From Geomicrobium halophilum (GTDB lineage: Bacteria > Bacillota > Bacilli > Bacillales > Marinococcaceae), in contig NZ_JACHHJ010000001.1 in the NCBI RefSeq assembly GCF_014207655.1, positions 930,001-994,000 of the forward strand: a stretch of DNA of 64,000 bases, read 5' to 3'. Each line of letters begins with the position of its first letter. Within the stretch, counting starts at the first letter, position 1. The notes below the pieces were generated by a model. It was not told where the DNA came from and ran no database searches. It saw only the letters and a list, made by a program, of their open reading frames with translations. Shown piece after piece: positions 17,465 to 25,594 of this stretch. Position numbers and translations under genes: made by a program.

Positions 17465-18082
17465 ATGCGTCTGGAACGGATTGCCGCTAATAAAATTAAA
17501 GTGTTTCTCACCTTTGACGATTTACAAGAGCGTGGTTTAACGAAAGAGGATCTATGGCTGGATCGCCCACGGGTACACCAATTATTCCGCGACCTTGTCA
17601 TGGAGGCAGACACTTCATTGGGCTTTAAGGCTGATGGGACTTTGTCTGTTGAAGTGTTCGCATTACCTGCACAAGGAATGGTCATCCATATATCGAAAAA
17701 TGAGACGGAAAATGAAGAAGATGATATGATAGAAATGGATATTACTGTAGATGAGCGATTGGATTTATTTTATAAATTCCAGGATTTCGAGGCGGTCTTG
17801 CAACTTGTTGCCATATTTACGCGTCTTGGCGTAAAAAGCGGGAAGTTAATGTCTATGGACGGTTACTACTATCTCCATTTTCCGGCAAGGATACGTTACG
17901 ATTTAGGGTATGATCGTTGTGTTGCGCTTATTTCAGAATTCGGGGAAGCCTGTCCACATTCCCCGGTTGTTGTCGAAGAACATGGTTCGATATTAATTAA
18001 GAAACAAGCGGTTACTAAATTAGCATCAGCTTTTAGTCTTCGTAAAGAAGCCGAAAATGTGGAAAAAGAAGCCGATTTTTAA
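17465..18082 (+). CDS. ypbH: MecA-family adaptor protein (YpbH/MecB)
   Basis: Adaptor of 205 residues expected to deliver substrates to the ClpC-ClpP protease. The N-terminal domain (MRLERIAANKIKVFLTFDDLQERG) is very close to MecA/YpbH and binds target proteins. An acidic linker near residues 79-92 leads to the C-terminal ClpC-binding domain. AAGGAGGG precedes the ATG. The position before gudB and ypdA is that of B. subtilis ypbH, the MecA paralogue, so that name is preferred over mecA. In MecA itself the function is control of ComK. Confidence 0.88.
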   Translation: MRLERIAANKIKVFLTFDDLQERGLTKEDLWLDRPRVHQLFRDLVMEADTSLGFKADGTLSVEVFALPAQGMVIHISKNETENEEDDMIEMDITVDERLDLFYKFQDFEAVLQLVAIFTRLGVKSGKLMSMDGYYYLHFPARIRYDLGYDRCVALISEFGEACPHSPVVVEEHGSILIKKQAVTKLASAFSLRKEAENVEKEADF

Positions 18083-18198
18083 TATAGTTAAAGGGAGACG
18101 ATTCAAGCGAGAATCGGAAGAATGAAATGTTAACTCATTGGGTTTGGGTTGTAACATCTAAACCCGAATCCAATCGAACATATGGAGGTGTCCCTTAC

Positions 18199-19476
18199 AT
18201 GGGGGAGAACGGAAAAGAGCAAGCGGTGGCTGATTCAAAAGGTCATCGTCATGAATTTACAAAAGCGCAAGAGGTTATCCATTATGCGTTAGAGCAATGG
18301 GGTTACCCATTTGAAGTCTATGAACTATTACGTGAGCCACTTCGAACATTAACCGTCCGTATTCCAGTGAAGATGGATGATGGAAGGACTGAGGTATTCA
18401 CGGGCTACCGTGTACAACATAATGACGCTGTAGGTCCTGCCCTTGGAGGTGTTCGTTTTCATCCAGAAGTGATGGAAGATGATGTTAAATCTGCCGCGAT
18501 ATGGGCGTCTCTGCAATCAGGGCTCGTGGATATTCCCTACGGAGGCGCAAGCGGCGCGATCGTATGTAATCCAACGAAGCTTTCATTCCGGGAGTTGGAA
18601 GCTTTGAGCCGCGGTTATATTCGGGCGATTATCCCATCCATTGGCTCAACGAAAGACGTAATCACCCCGGACGCTGTTACGAATACACAAGTGATGGCAT
18701 GGATGCTTGATGAATACAGTCAGTTCAGTGCGTTGGACCCCTCAGGTTTCATGACTGGAAAACCCGTTCTAGGCGGATCTTTAGGACGGGAAGTTGCGCT
18801 CGCTAAAGGGGCCGCCATCATAGCCAAAGAAGCAGCAAAACAGGAAAACATACAGTTAAAAAATGGCCGGGTCGTCATCCATGGCTTTGGGAATGTAGGT
18901 ACTTATGTGGCCAAGGAATTAGTAGAGCAAGGGGTAAAAATCGTCGGTGTTTCCGATGGGTATGGAGCTCTGCATGATGAAGACGGGTTAGATGTTGATT
19001 ACTTACTGGATCGTCGTGATAGCTTTGGTATGGTTACAAATCTGTTCAAAAACTCGATCTCCAAAGAACAGTTGCTCGGTGTTGATTGCGACCTGATCAT
19101 TGATGCTTCAAGGGATCGCGTAATGACGCCAAAAACGGTTAAATCAATAAAGGCTGATCTTCTCGTGGAAACGGGCAAACGCACGATTTCTGAAGAAGCT
19201 TCTGCACAGTTGCATGAGCAAGGAACAACTGTTATTCCTCATGTTCTTACGAGTGCTGGTAATAAAGTGCTTTCTTACTTGGAAGGTGTACAAAACCACC
19301 AAGGATATTACTGGATGGAAGAAGAAGTGAATGAGAAATTACAACAAATAATGGAAAATGCATTATCTGTGGTCTATGAGCATTCACGTAAACGCAAAAT
19401 GGACATGCAACAAGCTGCCTACATGATTGGCATTCACAAACACGCTGAATCCTGCCGTTTACGGGGATGGATCTAA
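18199..19476 (+). CDS. gudB: glutamate dehydrogenase homologue (GudB position) lacking active-site lysines
   Basis: Length (425 residues) and sequence follow GudB/RocG along the whole chain, and the order ypbH-gudB-ypdA is that of B. subtilis. The NAD fold is intact (GFGNVG) and the active-site aspartate (Asp158) is kept. The three lysines that bind glutamate and catalyse the reaction (Clostridium symbiosum K89, K113, K125) are replaced: PALGG has Leu82, ASLQSG has Gln106 and GGASGA has Ser118. The conserved PAAIENQ and EAANGPT loops are also changed (IDASRDRV, ETGKRTIS). Ordinary glutamate oxidation is therefore unlikely. ATG 18199 is chosen for GGAGGTG eight bases upstream. A regulatory or structural role is inference. 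Confidence 0.85.
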   Translation: MGENGKEQAVADSKGHRHEFTKAQEVIHYALEQWGYPFEVYELLREPLRTLTVRIPVKMDDGRTEVFTGYRVQHNDAVGPALGGVRFHPEVMEDDVKSAAIWASLQSGLVDIPYGGASGAIVCNPTKLSFRELEALSRGYIRAIIPSIGSTKDVITPDAVTNTQVMAWMLDEYSQFSALDPSGFMTGKPVLGGSLGREVALAKGAAIIAKEAAKQENIQLKNGRVVIHGFGNVGTYVAKELVEQGVKIVGVSDGYGALHDEDGLDVDYLLDRRDSFGMVTNLFKNSISKEQLLGVDCDLIIDASRDRVMTPKTVKSIKADLLVETGKRTISEEASAQLHEQGTTVIPHVLTSAGNKVLSYLEGVQNHQGYYWMEEEVNEKLQQIMENALSVVYEHSRKRKMDMQQAAYMIGIHKHAESCRLRGWI

Positions 19477-19534
19477 TTTTATTAGGTATATTGTATGGTG
19501 ATCTTGGAGATCGTAAGGGTTGGAGGAATCAAAC

Positions 19535-20530
19535 TTGATACACGAAAAAATCGTCATTATCGGTGCCGGTCCCTGCGGTTTAGCAGCAGCAATTGCATGT
19601 AAGGAAAAAGGATATGACCCGTTGGTCATAGAGAAAGAAAATGTCGTTTCCGCGATTTATCACTATCCGACACATCAAACCTTTTTCAGTACTGCAGCTA
19701 AATTGGAAATCGGTGACGTGCCTTTTATTACCGTTGATCGCAAACCGAGACGTAATGAGGCACTTGCGTATTACAGAGATGTGGTGGAGCGTAAACAATT
19801 ACGTATCCACACGTATGAAACCGTTAAGGGTGTACAAAAATCAGCCGATGGGACGTTTGAATTGTATACAACTACGGCTAAAGGAGAGCCGAAAGAATAC
19901 TTTGCAACGTATGTCATTATGGCGACCGGATACTATGATCACCCTAATAAACTTGGATGTGAAGGAGAGCACCTTCCACACGTTTATCATTATTTTAAAG
20001 AAGCCCATCCTTTTCATCATCAAGACGTTGTCGTGATTGGTGGGAAAAATTCAGCTGTTGATGCAACACTGGCTTTGGAGAAAGCAGGAGCAAATGTGAC
20101 CGTTTTATATCGTGGAGGTACGTACTCATCGAGTATAAAACCATGGATTTTACCAGAATTTGAAGGACTTGTACGGAAGAATAACGTTGATATGATCTTT
20201 GATGCTGAAGTCACAAGGATCACCAAAAATAAGGTATATTACGAGAAGAATGGGGAAAAGGCCGATATCGACGCTGATTTTGTTTTTGCCATGGTTGGTT
20301 ATCATCCCGATCACTCTTTTTTATCTGCAGCTGGTGTAACGATTGACCAAGAAACGGGGAGACCGCACTATGATCCTGAGACCTTAGAAACGGACATATC
20401 AGGATTATTCATTGCCGGAGTATTGGCCGCTGGTAATAATGCTAATGAAATCTTTATTGAAACGGGAAGATACCACGGCAGCCGCATAGTTGAAGCGATC
20501 AAATCCGCTGAAAACGTCCAGCAGACGTAA
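19535..20530 (+). CDS. ypdA: bacillithiol disulfide reductase YpdA (Bdr)
   Basis: FAD/NADPH-dependent reductase that regenerates bacillithiol from its disulfide. The FAD-binding start GAGPCGLAAAIA contains Cys14, the conserved cysteine of Bdr proteins. The NADPH motif GGKNSAVDATLALEKAG lies near residue 170 and the C-terminal FAD motif near residue 290. Length is 331 residues. The start is the TTG at 19535, eight bases after GGAGG; the in-frame TTG at 19520 overlaps that site. It lies downstream of the gudB-like gene, as in B. subtilis, and just before ansA. Confidence 0.92.
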   Translation: MIHEKIVIIGAGPCGLAAAIACKEKGYDPLVIEKENVVSAIYHYPTHQTFFSTAAKLEIGDVPFITVDRKPRRNEALAYYRDVVERKQLRIHTYETVKGVQKSADGTFELYTTTAKGEPKEYFATYVIMATGYYDHPNKLGCEGEHLPHVYHYFKEAHPFHHQDVVVIGGKNSAVDATLALEKAGANVTVLYRGGTYSSSIKPWILPEFEGLVRKNNVDMIFDAEVTRITKNKVYYEKNGEKADIDADFVFAMVGYHPDHSFLSAAGVTIDQETGRPHYDPETLETDISGLFIAGVLAAGNNANEIFIETGRYHGSRIVEAIKSAENVQQT

Positions 20531-20540
20531 GGGGCACAAA

Positions 20541-21512
20541 ATGAAAAAGATTGCACTAATCACTACCGGAGGAACGATTGCGAGCAGGGAAACGAAAGAG
20601 GGTCGTTTACGCGCAGGAGAACGATCGGGGCAAGAACTTATTGAGAAGTGTGACGTCCCTTTTGACTTGGATTTAAAGGTTATTTCTCTTTTAAATAAGC
20701 CATCCGTTCATATTGCTTATGAAGACTTATGGTTGTTAAGATCAACGATAGTGGACGTGCTCCATCATAAAGACATTGCCGGTGTTGTTGTTACATCAGG
20801 AACGGATACACTTGAAGAAGTGGCCTATTTTCTGGATTTAACTATAGAAAATAAAAAGCCCGTGGTGGTGACTGGTTCCCAACGGGGGCCAGACCAAGTG
20901 GGTAGTGACGCATTTGTTAATTTACGAAATGCAATGATCGCTGCAGCTGATGAACGGGTGACCGCGCTTGGACCAGTCGTGATTTTTAATGAACGTATTT
21001 TCTCAGCAAGGTATGTACGGAAAGCCCATGCTTCCAATGTACAAGGATTTAATACCTTAGGGTACGGTTACTTTGGTATTATTGATAACGATCGTGTTAA
21101 CCTTTATCAGCGCCCACTGTCCCGCGATATATATGAACCAAAAAGTGAAATCGCGAAAGTCCGTCATCAAGTGGAAATTATAAAAGTACACTTAGGAACC
21201 TCACCTTTTCTGTTAGAACACCTTTTACAATTAGAGACGATTGACGCTATAGTCATTGAAGGGTTAGGCAGGGGACAAGTCCCTGCTACTTTCATGCCGG
21301 CAATTGCAAATGCGCATATCCCTATTGTGATTACAACGAGCGCTGAAGAGGGAAAAGTATATCCAACGTATGATTATGCTGGCAGTACTTATGATTTGCT
21401 TAATCATGGGGTGATTTTAGGAAAAGACTACAGTAGCCGAAAAGCAAAAATAAAACTGTATGTATTATTAGAAACCGGTGAAACTAATTTCCAAGAAGCA
21501 TTTCAAAGATAA
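20541..21512 (+). CDS. ansA: type I L-asparaginase
   Basis: Hydrolyses L-asparagine to aspartate and ammonia in the cytoplasm. The two catalytic threonine motifs are present: TTGGTIAS near residue 10 and TSGTDTLEE near residue 84, with the downstream VVTGSQRGPDQVGSD region. Length is 323 residues with no signal peptide, matching cytoplasmic AnsA rather than the exported type II enzyme. The ATG at 20541 follows an AAGGGGC ribosome site ten bases after the ypdA stop, so the two genes are probably co-transcribed. Confidence 0.93.
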   Translation: MKKIALITTGGTIASRETKEGRLRAGERSGQELIEKCDVPFDLDLKVISLLNKPSVHIAYEDLWLLRSTIVDVLHHKDIAGVVVTSGTDTLEEVAYFLDLTIENKKPVVVTGSQRGPDQVGSDAFVNLRNAMIAAADERVTALGPVVIFNERIFSARYVRKAHASNVQGFNTLGYGYFGIIDNDRVNLYQRPLSRDIYEPKSEIAKVRHQVEIIKVHLGTSPFLLEHLLQLETIDAIVIEGLGRGQVPATFMPAIANAHIPIVITTSAEEGKVYPTYDYAGSTYDLLNHGVILGKDYSSRKAKIKLYVLLETGETNFQEAFQR

Positions 21513-21584
21513 GTTTCTATTCGGATTACACGCCACTGGCTGGTGATTAGTTGCAGTTATAGAGCAATAAAGGAGGGAGTCTCA

Positions 21585-21752
21585 ATGCCAACGGATACGA
21601 GGTATCGCATCGTGATTCGTTGCCCGAATTGTGGAGAGAAGTATATCTTGCGTGGCCGGCAAAAAGGAAATGGAGAATATGAAACAGGATTTAAACAATG
21701 TGTATGCGGGAATGAAGATCAACTCGTCGTTGAAGCTTCTCCGGAGACATGA
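21585..21752 (+). CDS. small zinc-ribbon protein
   Basis: A 55-residue protein with CPNCG near residue 12 and CVCG near residue 39, spaced as in a small rubredoxin-like zinc ribbon. The rest is polar and includes a basic, glycine-rich loop (RGRQKGNGEYETG). AAGGAGGG precedes the ATG at 21585. It follows ansA and is closed by a terminator 16 bases downstream. No specific function can be named; nucleic acid binding is a guess from size and fold. Confidence 0.7.
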   Translation: MPTDTRYRIVIRCPNCGEKYILRGRQKGNGEYETGFKQCVCGNEDQLVVEASPET

Positions 21753-21767
21753 TGATGTTTAAGTTGG

Positions 21768-21797
21768 AAAAGGTGACTCTGTAAGGGCACCTTTTTG
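21768..21797 (+). terminator. rho-independent terminator after the zinc-ribbon gene
   Basis: Stem AAAAGGTG / CACCTTTT with a 12-base loop and a run of five T in all. Confidence 0.75.
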
Positions 21798-21826
21798 TAC
21801 TATAGGAAGTTTAACTACGTTTCAGG

Positions 21827-21916
21827 GTTCAAAAAGTCCGGGAGAAATAGCTTTCGCACCTCTGCGTCGTCTTCTATCCTCGATCTACCCGGCTCTTTTT
21901 CTCCTTCTTTTTGAGC
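21827..21916. repeat. dispersed element A with imperfect terminal inverted repeats
   Basis: The left end reads GTTCAAAAAGTCCGGGAGAA. The reverse complement of the right end reads GCTCAAAAAGAAGGAGAAAA. The 90-base element has no coding capacity. A related but longer element with nearly the same ends lies at 53691-53854. The arrangement resembles a small non-autonomous mobile element or a conserved hairpin-forming intergenic repeat. Confidence 0.5.
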
Positions 21917-21943
21917 AAGCACTTTAAGGAGAAAAAAGACTAT

Positions 21944-21977
21944 GGCTTTCGCTATTTTGCGAAAGCCGAGTATTTTT
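21944..21977 (+). terminator. strong hairpin with T-run upstream of the metI control region
   Basis: Perfect 9-base stem GGCTTTCGC / GCGAAAGCC with loop TATTTT, followed shortly by TATTTTT. It may be a second terminator that insulates the met operon from upstream transcription. Confidence 0.65.
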
Positions 21978-22087
21978 AATGCCTAGAATTATTTAAATAC
22001 TATTAACCATCTTCTAATGACTATTTATTTTTGGTGAAAACCAAATCCTGCAAATCTATCCTACCGTAAGTACAGAAACAAAAACGG

Positions 22088-22116
22088 TTGATAGAATTTT
22101 TATTTTCCTGTATTGT
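22088..22116 (+). promoter_or_regulatory. sigma-A promoter of the metI operon
   Basis: TTGATA, 17-base spacer, TATTGT, about 33 bases before the SAM riboswitch aptamer. Confidence 0.6.
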
Positions 22117-22149
22117 TAATGAAAAGTAAAAACTTAGTCAAATGTATTT

Positions 22150-22251
22150 CTTATCTAGAGAGACTGAGGGAAAGGGCCCTAAGATGTCTCAGCAACCAGC
22201 TCTTTTGAGTCAGGTGCTACTTCCTGCGGAACGATGGTTCCGAAAGATAAG
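22150..22251 (+). promoter_or_regulatory. SAM-I (S-box) riboswitch aptamer
   Basis: The sequence carries the S-box hallmarks in order: P1 strand CTTATCTA, AGAGAGACTGAGGGA, GGCCCTAAGA, CAGCAACC, a variable arm and the P1 partner AGATAAG. It binds S-adenosylmethionine and in this family turns off downstream sulfur and methionine genes when SAM is abundant. The next genes are metI and the homocysteine methyltransferase, in agreement. Confidence 0.95.
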
Positions 22252-22362
22252 AAGAGGCTCTCATGCAGAATGCTTTCTTCTTACGATAGGGAGGCGCTAG
22301 GGTAGCGTTATAAAGGAATGACGCTTCTTAGAGTTACTTTCGATAAGGAGGAGGCTTTTTTT
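22248..22362 (+). promoter_or_regulatory. expression platform of the SAM riboswitch
   Basis: TAAGAAGA (22248-22255, overlapping the 3' strand of P1) is perfectly complementary to TCTTCTTA (22276-22283), a probable antiterminator that excludes P1. A run of seven T ends at 22362, preceded by CTTCTTA / TAAGGAG, a weak stem with one wobble pair. A canonical strong terminator was not resolved by eye, and the T-run lies about 110 bases after the aptamer, further than usual. Confidence 0.5.
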
Positions 22363-22458
22363 ATACGATAAAAAATATTTCATGACAGTATAGATTACAC
22401 GGCTAAGTTTTTGATGTTAGGCATGTCAAGAAAAGGCAACGAGAGGAGAGAAGGTCAT

Positions 22459-23580
22459 ATGGAACGAAACTATACAAGAGAGACGAGGCTCGTGCAAGCT
22501 GGCAACCGAAAGGATCCACGTACGGGAGCGGTCAACGCGCCTATTTATATGAGCACAGCTTTTCAACATACAGGGGTTGGAGAATCAACAGGATATGACT
22601 ATGCCCGGACAGGGAATCCGACGAGGGAAGTCCTTGAAGAGACCATTGCTGATTTAGAAAACGGTCGTTTCGGGTTCGCCTGTAGTTCTGGTATGGCTGC
22701 TATTCAGGCTGTGTTCAGTCTGTTTTCCCAAGGAGATGATGTGATTGCTTCCGTTGACTTGTATGGAGGTACATATCGGTTGTTTCGTGAGTACTGGCCG
22801 CAGTGGGGGATAGATGTTCGTTATCAGGATCCCAGAGACCTTGAATCTGTCAGGGCTTCGATCAAGGAAAACACAAAGGCTCTCTTTATTGAAACGCCGA
22901 CGAACCCATTAATGCAAGAAGCAGATTTAGATGCGCTTGGGAACATTGCAAAAGAGCACAATTTGCTCATGATTGTTGATAATACATTTTACACCCCTTT
23001 ATTACAGCAACCCCTTGAACAGGGTGCCGATATCGTGATTCATAGCGCTACCAAGTACTTAGGTGGGCATAATGATCTCGTTGCCGGATTGGTGGTTACG
23101 GATGATGAGAAGTTAGGGGAGCGGTTATTTCATATCCAAAATGGGATTGGCATGACACTTGGTGCGTTTGATTCCTGGCTTTTAACCCGAGGAATGAAAA
23201 CTCTATCTCTGCGGATGGAGAAACATCAGCAAAATGCTGCTGCTGTCAGCGAGGTGCTCTCCACGCATCCACTGATTACAGAGGTCCTTTATCCCGGAAA
23301 GGGAGGAATGCTTTCGTTTAAGGTGCAGGATGAACGCCTTGTTGACCCTTTACTTCGACATTTACAAGTGGTCACATTTGCAGAGAGTCTTGGTGGTGTG
23401 GAAAGTTTAATGACATACCCATCCGTTCAAACACATGCGGATATTCCTGAAGATGTAAGAATCGCAAATGGTGTCACGAATGAGTTAATGCGATTGTCCT
23501 GTGGAATTGAGAACCATGAGGATATTATTTCTGACATTAAGTTAGCCCTGGAGGAAGCGGAGCGAACGATTCAAACATAA
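22459..23580 (+). CDS. metI: cystathionine gamma-synthase / O-acetylhomoserine sulfhydrylase MetI
   Basis: PLP enzyme that joins acetylhomoserine with cysteine (or sulfide) on the route to methionine. At 373 residues it has the same length as B. subtilis MetI. The PLP lysine lies in IHSATKYLGGHND, with the substrate-contact phrases YDYARTGNPTR and ETPTNPLM. The ATG at 22459 follows GAGGAGAGAAGG; the longer frame from 22411 has no ribosome site. It is the first gene after the SAM riboswitch and is followed within 20 bases by the methyltransferase/reductase gene. Confidence 0.93.
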   Translation: MERNYTRETRLVQAGNRKDPRTGAVNAPIYMSTAFQHTGVGESTGYDYARTGNPTREVLEETIADLENGRFGFACSSGMAAIQAVFSLFSQGDDVIASVDLYGGTYRLFREYWPQWGIDVRYQDPRDLESVRASIKENTKALFIETPTNPLMQEADLDALGNIAKEHNLLMIVDNTFYTPLLQQPLEQGADIVIHSATKYLGGHNDLVAGLVVTDDEKLGERLFHIQNGIGMTLGAFDSWLLTRGMKTLSLRMEKHQQNAAAVSEVLSTHPLITEVLYPGKGGMLSFKVQDERLVDPLLRHLQVVTFAESLGGVESLMTYPSVQTHADIPEDVRIANGVTNELMRLSCGIENHEDIISDIKLALEEAERTIQT

Positions 23581-23600
23581 TCGAAGTAAGGAAAGGAGAG

Positions 23601-25442
23601 ATGAGGGTGAACTTCCTAGAAAGGATTAAGAATGATATTTTAATTGCTGATGGAGCGATTGGTACCCTTTTGTATGCTCGGGATATAACAGGATCGATTG
23701 AGCATGCTAATCTATATGCGGAGGACAAGGTAATTGCTGCTCATAAAGAGTACATCAAAGCGGGTGCAGATTTTATACAGTCGAACACATATGCAGCGAA
23801 TGCGCTTAAGCTCGAACGTTATGGATTAGAGCAGGAAGTAACGACAATTAATCGCCGCGGAATGCAGATGGCTAAACAGGCTGCGGTTGGAGAAAATGTG
23901 CATGTAGCGGGTACCATCGGGGGAATCAGGGATGGAAGAGCCACCCAATTTAGCAATGATGAAGTAAAGGCTGCTACAGAAAAGCAAGCAGAAGCGCTTT
24001 TGTCAGAAGATCCCGACGCAATCCTTTTGGAAACGTATTATGATCTCCAAGAACTTGTGCAGGCGTTAAGGATCATTAAGCGACTATCTCCTGAAATGCC
24101 AGTCGTCAGTAATGTTTCTCTTGGAGATGTAGGTATATTGCATGGAGGCATACCGATTAATCATGCACTTGTGCGGCTTTTAAACGAAGGGGCTGATGTC
24201 GTTGGTATCAATTGCCGGATGGGGCCCGCACAGACCATTGCATCACTGGAGGAAGTTGCTCTACCCGAAGGCGCCTTTCTCTCCGCATATCCGAATGCAA
24301 GCTTACCAGGCATTCAGGATGGCCGACTTGTCTATCAATCGAATCCGGATTATTTTAAAAATAAAGCAGAAGCGTTTCAAGAGCAGGGTGTACAGTTGTT
24401 AGGCGGTTGTTGCGGAACAACGCCTGACCATATTCGTTCCTTTAAGGAAGCGCTGAAAAACAAGTCTCCCAAACGAAAAACACATGCGAAAGTTTCTAAT
24501 GTCCAACAACAGCAGGAAGCGGAAATCGGGCATACCATTAGCCTGGATAAAACAGATCCATCCGTTATCGTAGAGCTTGACCCTCCGAAATCGCTAACAA
24601 AAATGGACAAATTTTTAAAAGGGTCCCAAGCACTTCATGATGCAGGGGTTGATGCGGTCACGCTTGCGGATAACTCCCTTGCTACTTCGCGGGTGGATAA
24701 TCTAGCTTCTGCCACAATGATTAAGCAACAGTCGGGGGCGCACCCGCTTTTGCACATTGCTTGTCGTGATCGTAATTTAATTGGGATGCAATCCCACCTT
24801 CTCGGTCTGCATGCTTTAGGGATGCGAGACATCCTCGCGATTACAGGTGATCCAACCAAGGTAGGCGATTTTCCAGGAGCGACGTCCGTGTATGATTTGA
24901 CCTCTTTTGATTTGATCAGATTAATTAAGACGATGAATGAAGGTTTCAGCCATTCCGGGCGTCCACTAGGATTACAAACTCAATTTACCGTCGGAGCAGC
25001 ATTTAACCCAAATGTTAGTTCAATGGAAAAAGCGGTAAAACGTTTAGAGAAAAAAATTGTAGCAGGAGCAGATTTTGTAATGACACAGCCGATTTACGAT
25101 GTTGGGACATTGGAGAGGTTGAGGGAAGCAACTAACCATTTGGATATCCCGATTTACGTAGGTATTATGCCTCTTATTAATGGGAGGAATGCTGAATTTC
25201 TTCATAATGAAGTTCCGGGTATACAACTTACCGATCAAGTATTGGCGAAAATGGCAGCTTGTGGGAATGATGTCCAAAAGGGAGAAGAAGAGGGGATCGC
25301 TATTGCGAAAGAATTACAAGAAGCGAGCTTAGATCTTTTTGGTCGTTTGTATCTCATTACTCCCTTTTTACGCTATCATATTACGGTATCATTAACGAAT
25401 GATGCCCTTGTTTACAATACTAAAAAGTCCTTCACCTCTTAA
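23601..25442 (+). CDS. yitJ: bifunctional homocysteine S-methyltransferase / 5,10-methylenetetrahydrofolate reductase
   Basis: Two-domain enzyme of 613 residues that makes methyl-THF and homocysteine methyl transfer in one chain. Residues 1-290 are a Pfam S-methyl_trans domain with zinc ligands in GINCR and GGCCGTTP. Residues 325-613 are a MetF-like FAD domain (VELDPPKS, ITGDPTKVGDFPGA, FVMTQPIYD). B. subtilis YitJ has the same architecture. AAAGGAG lies before the start; both ATG 23601 and GTG 23607 are possible. Control by the upstream SAM riboswitch is expected through co-transcription with metI. Confidence 0.93.
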   Translation: MRVNFLERIKNDILIADGAIGTLLYARDITGSIEHANLYAEDKVIAAHKEYIKAGADFIQSNTYAANALKLERYGLEQEVTTINRRGMQMAKQAAVGENVHVAGTIGGIRDGRATQFSNDEVKAATEKQAEALLSEDPDAILLETYYDLQELVQALRIIKRLSPEMPVVSNVSLGDVGILHGGIPINHALVRLLNEGADVVGINCRMGPAQTIASLEEVALPEGAFLSAYPNASLPGIQDGRLVYQSNPDYFKNKAEAFQEQGVQLLGGCCGTTPDHIRSFKEALKNKSPKRKTHAKVSNVQQQQEAEIGHTISLDKTDPSVIVELDPPKSLTKMDKFLKGSQALHDAGVDAVTLADNSLATSRVDNLASATMIKQQSGAHPLLHIACRDRNLIGMQSHLLGLHALGMRDILAITGDPTKVGDFPGATSVYDLTSFDLIRLIKTMNEGFSHSGRPLGLQTQFTVGAAFNPNVSSMEKAVKRLEKKIVAGADFVMTQPIYDVGTLERLREATNHLDIPIYVGIMPLINGRNAEFLHNEVPGIQLTDQVLAKMAACGNDVQKGEEEGIAIAKELQEASLDLFGRLYLITPFLRYHITVSLTNDALVYNTKKSFTS

Positions 25443-25472
25443 TAACACAAGTTATTTGCTTTTTTCATACCG

Positions 25473-25500
25473 GTCTACCCTAAAAAAGGGTAGACTTTTT
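25473..25500 (+). terminator. rho-independent terminator of the met operon
   Basis: Stem GTCTACCC(T) / (A)GGGTAGAC, A-rich loop, followed by five T and a further T-run. Confidence 0.9.
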
Positions 25501-25594
25501 AGTTTTTTACGTATAAATTCTCGTTTTCATCTAAAAATAAAGGCAATGAAAGACATTCCTTTCAAAACGAGTTAGAAAAAAGGAGGTAGGGCAA

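Noticed and set aside
25501-25594. sigma-G promoter before sleB
   Set aside because: A CATCTAA-like -10 is present but no -35 at the right distance could be found, so no site is called.
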